From the NCBI GenBank assembly GCA_031550325.1, contig JAVBOR010000067.1:1-6184 (forward strand): a stretch of DNA of 6,184 nucleotides, read 5' to 3'. The DNA is from JAVBTT01 sp031550325. Lineage in GTDB: Bacteria; Bacillota; Clostridia; Oscillospirales; UBA929. The position numbers and the translations under genes are program-made. Position 1 is the first letter of the stretch, and each line of letters opens with the position of its first letter. Positions 4,327 to 6,184 of this stretch are shown here, piece by piece. The notes below the pieces were generated by a model. The model saw only the letters and a list, made by a program, of their open reading frames with translations, had not been told where the DNA came from and ran no database searches.

Positions 4327-5844
4327 ATGACATATGTGTTGGGCATTGACTTGGGTACCTCGGGCATGAAGGCGGTTTTGTTTGACCGGGCAGGTGGGCG
4401 CGTATCGTCCGCCACGGCTGAATATCCTCTGCTGCAGCCGCAAAACGGCTGGGCCGAGCAGGATCCCGAGCGTTGGTGGTCGGCGGCTGTCCTGACCATC
4501 GGCCAGGTTCTGACAGAGAGCGGCGTTGCACCGGGTGACATCGCTGCCATCGGCATTTCCGGGCAGATGCACGGGTTGACGGCGCTGGACAGCGAAGGCC
4601 GCGTGCTGCGCCCCGCCATTTTGTGGTGCGACCAGCGCACACAGGCGCAATGTGCCGAGATCACTGAGCGCGTCGGCGCGGAGCGGCTCATCGTCATCAC
4701 GGCCAATCCGGCGCTGACCGGGTTTACGGCCTCGAAAATTCTGTGGACGCGCGCGCATGAGCCTGAGGTCTACGCGAAGATCAGACACATCCTGCTTCCC
4801 AAGGACTATCTGCGCTACCGCCTGACCGGGGACTTCGCCACAGAGGTCTCGGACGCGTCGGGCATGCAGCTTCTGGACGTCGGGCGCCGCCAATGGTCCT
4901 TAGAGGTCTGCGCGGCACTGGAGATCAGCCCTGATCTTCTGCCAAGCGTTTATGAGTCCCCTGAAATCACAGGCACAGTGTCCACCGAGGCAGCCGCTCT
5001 CACGGGGCTTCGGGCGGGTACGCCGGTCGTGGGCGGCGCGGGCGACAACGCGGCCGCCGCCGTGGGAACGGGCGTGGTGCGCGAGGGGACGAGCTTTACC
5101 ACCATCGGCACCTCGGGCGTTGTGTTCGCGCACACCGACAAAATGAAGATCGATCCGCTTGGCCGTGTGCATACGTTCTGCTGCGCCGTTCCCGGAAAGT
5201 GGCATGTCATGGGCGTAACCCAGGCCGCCGGGCTCTCGCTCCAGTGGTTTCGCAATCAGTTTTGTGCAGCCGAGAGCGCCACAGCAGCTGCCCTGAACTG
5301 TGACGTTTACAAACTGCTCGATGACGAGGCAGCGCAATCCCCGCCCGGCGCGAACAGACTCTTTTATCTGCCTTATCTCATGGGCGAGCGCACTCCCCAT
5401 CTCGATCCTTTTTGCCGGGGCGTATTTTTCGGCCTGTCGGCAATCCATACGCGCCGTGACTTGCTGCGCGCCGTGATGGAGGGCGTCGGCTATTCCCTGC
5501 GCGACTGTGTCGAAATTCTGCGCGGCATGGGCGTCTGCCTGTCCGACACCGTCGCGTGCGGCGGCGGCGGGCGCAGCGCGCTCTGGCGGCAGATGATTTC
5601 GGACATCTGCGCCATGCCGGTCATGACATCGCAGTCCTCCGAGGGCCCGGCGCTGGGCGCGGCGCTGCTCGCCGCCGTCGGCGCCGGGCTGTATGACAGC
5701 GTCGAGGAAGCGTGCGACGCGACCGTTTTGGCCGGGGAGGCCCAGTCGCCGCGGGCAGCCGCGCAGTACGAGCCGCTGTATCGCTTTTATCAGTCTCTTT
5801 ACGAACCCATGAAAGAGCGTTTCAAGGCCTTGAGCGGGCTATAG
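4327..5844 (+). CDS. xylB: Xylulokinase (FGGY carbohydrate kinase)
   Basis: Phosphorylates D-xylulose with ATP to D-xylulose 5-phosphate, feeding xylose into the pentose phosphate pathway in the cytoplasm. The protein has 505 residues, the normal family length. The N-terminal FGGY domain opens with VLGIDLGTSGMKAVLFD (4-20, Asp8 in the phosphate-binding loop). It contains the xylulokinase motif GISGQMHGL (76-84) and ILWCDQRT (98-105). The expected catalytic base is Asp240 in GGAGDNAAAAVG. The C-terminal domain has the FGGY signature GVFFGLSAIHTRRDLLRAVME (365-385) and the nucleotide-site segment ACGGGGRSALWRQM (410-423). The GQMHG and WCDQR motifs favour XylB over glycerol, gluconate or ribulose kinases. 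No xylose isomerase, xylose transporter or XylR is in the window, so any operon partner is missing or elsewhere. Upstream is a 32-bp-stem hairpin; downstream is an array of six hairpins. Confidence 0.93.
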   Translation: MTYVLGIDLGTSGMKAVLFDRAGGRVSSATAEYPLLQPQNGWAEQDPERWWSAAVLTIGQVLTESGVAPGDIAAIGISGQMHGLTALDSEGRVLRPAILWCDQRTQAQCAEITERVGAERLIVITANPALTGFTASKILWTRAHEPEVYAKIRHILLPKDYLRYRLTGDFATEVSDASGMQLLDVGRRQWSLEVCAALEISPDLLPSVYESPEITGTVSTEAAALTGLRAGTPVVGGAGDNAAAAVGTGVVREGTSFTTIGTSGVVFAHTDKMKIDPLGRVHTFCCAVPGKWHVMGVTQAAGLSLQWFRNQFCAAESATAAALNCDVYKLLDDEAAQSPPGANRLFYLPYLMGERTPHLDPFCRGVFFGLSAIHTRRDLLRAVMEGVGYSLRDCVEILRGMGVCLSDTVACGGGGRSALWRQMISDICAMPVMTSQSSEGPALGAALLAAVGAGLYDSVEEACDATVLAGEAQSPRAAAQYEPLYRFYQSLYEPMKERFKALSGL

Positions 5845-5890
5845 CTTCGACTCCCTCAAACAGTCAGAAAAGCGCTTCGCGCCTTCGTCC

Positions 5891-5958
5891 TTTTCCTGGA
5901 TTCGCGTCGAGCCTGACGCCGCAGGCGACAGGTTCTTGCTGGACCGAATCCAGGAAAA
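5891..5958. repeat. Hairpin array unit 1: 14-bp stem with a nested stem-loop
   Basis: The arms ttttcctggattcg (5891-5904) and cgaatccaggaaaa (5945-5958) are perfectly complementary. The 40-base interior folds again as cctg-a-cgcc-gca-ggcg-a-cagg (5912-5932). It starts about 45 bases after the xylulokinase stop and opens a run of six hairpins. Confidence 0.75.
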
Positions 5959-5971
5959 ACAGGAACCACAC

Positions 5972-6000
5972 CGGTTTCGGGAATTCATTTCTCGAAACCG
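5972..6000. repeat. Hairpin array unit 2
   Basis: Arms cggtttcgggaa and ttctcgaaaccg pair over 12 positions, one of them a G-T wobble, around loop ttcat. The next unit begins 8 bases on. Confidence 0.7.
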
Positions 6001-6008
6001 TTTCCCTT

Positions 6009-6028
6009 CAAACCGCCTCGGCGGTTTG
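6009..6028. repeat. Hairpin array unit 3 = dispersed hairpin, copy 3 (loop ctcg)
   Basis: Same caaaccgc/gcggtttg arms as at 139-158 and 4031-4050. An extra t-a pair at 6008/6029 lengthens the stem to 9 bp. Confidence 0.8.
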
Positions 6029-6035
6029 ATGAGAC

Positions 6036-6062
6036 TGTAGACAAACCTTCGATTTGTCTACA
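6036..6062. repeat. Hairpin array unit 4
   Basis: Perfect 10-bp arms tgtagacaaa/tttgtctaca enclose the loop ccttcga. It lies 7 bases after unit 3. Confidence 0.75.
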
Positions 6063-6076
6063 AACGGGAGCAGGAA

Positions 6077-6096
6077 CGCGTCTTTGTGAAGACGCG
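6077..6096. repeat. Hairpin array unit 5
   Basis: Perfect 8-bp arms cgcgtctt/aagacgcg enclose the loop tgtg. It is followed by attgggtg, an octamer also present inside the long hairpin at 4022-4029. Confidence 0.7.
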
Positions 6097-6102
6097 CATT
6101 GG

Positions 6103-6154
6103 GTGACTTTCCCGGAGTGAATCCGTGAAAGTCACTTGTGGTTCTAATTTTTTT
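6103..6154 (+). terminator. Hairpin array unit 6 with a T-tract: candidate terminator of the xylulokinase message
   Basis: Arms gtgactttc/gaaagtcac (6103-6111 with 6127-6135) are perfect over 9 bp, then cgga/tccg pairs inside across one mismatch, with loop gtgaa. Seven T (6148-6154) follow after a 12-base gap, too far for a classical terminator. A short gaac/gttc pairing (6074-6077 with 6141-6144) could bring the T-tract next to a multi-branched stem. This is the only T-run in the array. Confidence 0.4.
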
Positions 6155-6184
6155 CGCCTGTCAAGCCTCATTCGTCCTCGCGGG

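Noticed and set aside
5891..6135. Hairpin run considered as a CRISPR array or integron attC array
   Set aside because: The units have different sequences and unequal lengths, there are no regular spacers, and no cas or integrase gene or cassette frame is present.

Overview
The window looks like chromosomal DNA from a low-to-mid GC Gram-positive anaerobe, most likely a gut Clostridia/Oscillospiraceae-type bacterium. This is inferred from strong AAGGAGG-type ribosome binding sites, a membrane-anchored PrsA/SurA-like foldase with a basic cytoplasmic N-terminus, GC-rich genes separated by AT-rich promoter regions, and an IS200/IS605-type element end. No rRNA, tRNA or other marker fixes the taxonomy.

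Only three convincing protein genes are present. A DMT/EamA-family inner-membrane transporter lies on the minus strand (176-1048). A 508-residue tandem-parvulin peptidyl-prolyl isomerase (2411-3937) and a full-length xylulokinase (4327-5844) lie on the plus strand. They do not form one operon or pathway. The transporter is divergent from the isomerase across a 1.36 kb gene-free gap, and the isomerase and kinase are separated by about 390 bases full of palindromes.

The gene-free DNA is about 40 % of the window and holds most of the unusual structure. Bases 1-128 look like the right end of an IS200/IS605 (TnpB) element, whose last hairpin also makes a good terminator for the minus-strand transporter. 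Bases 1049-1430 are AT-rich and carry two near-identical 19-bp copies of a Fur-like operator. Bases 1430-1950 are GC-rich, palindrome-rich and without a confident gene, with one 81-codon open frame on the minus strand that may be a relic. Bases 2275-2400 form an elaborate control region for the isomerase: four TACAAT/ATTGTA half-sites, two candidate promoters, and a 9-bp hairpin abutting the ribosome binding site.

The most distinctive signal is a dispersed hairpin family. The arms caaaccgc/gcggtttg around a variable 4-base loop occur three times, once in the intergenic DNA at or beyond the 3' end of each gene. One copy is the tip of a 32-bp-stem hairpin. The copy after the kinase sits in a tandem run of six hairpins covering 5891-6135.
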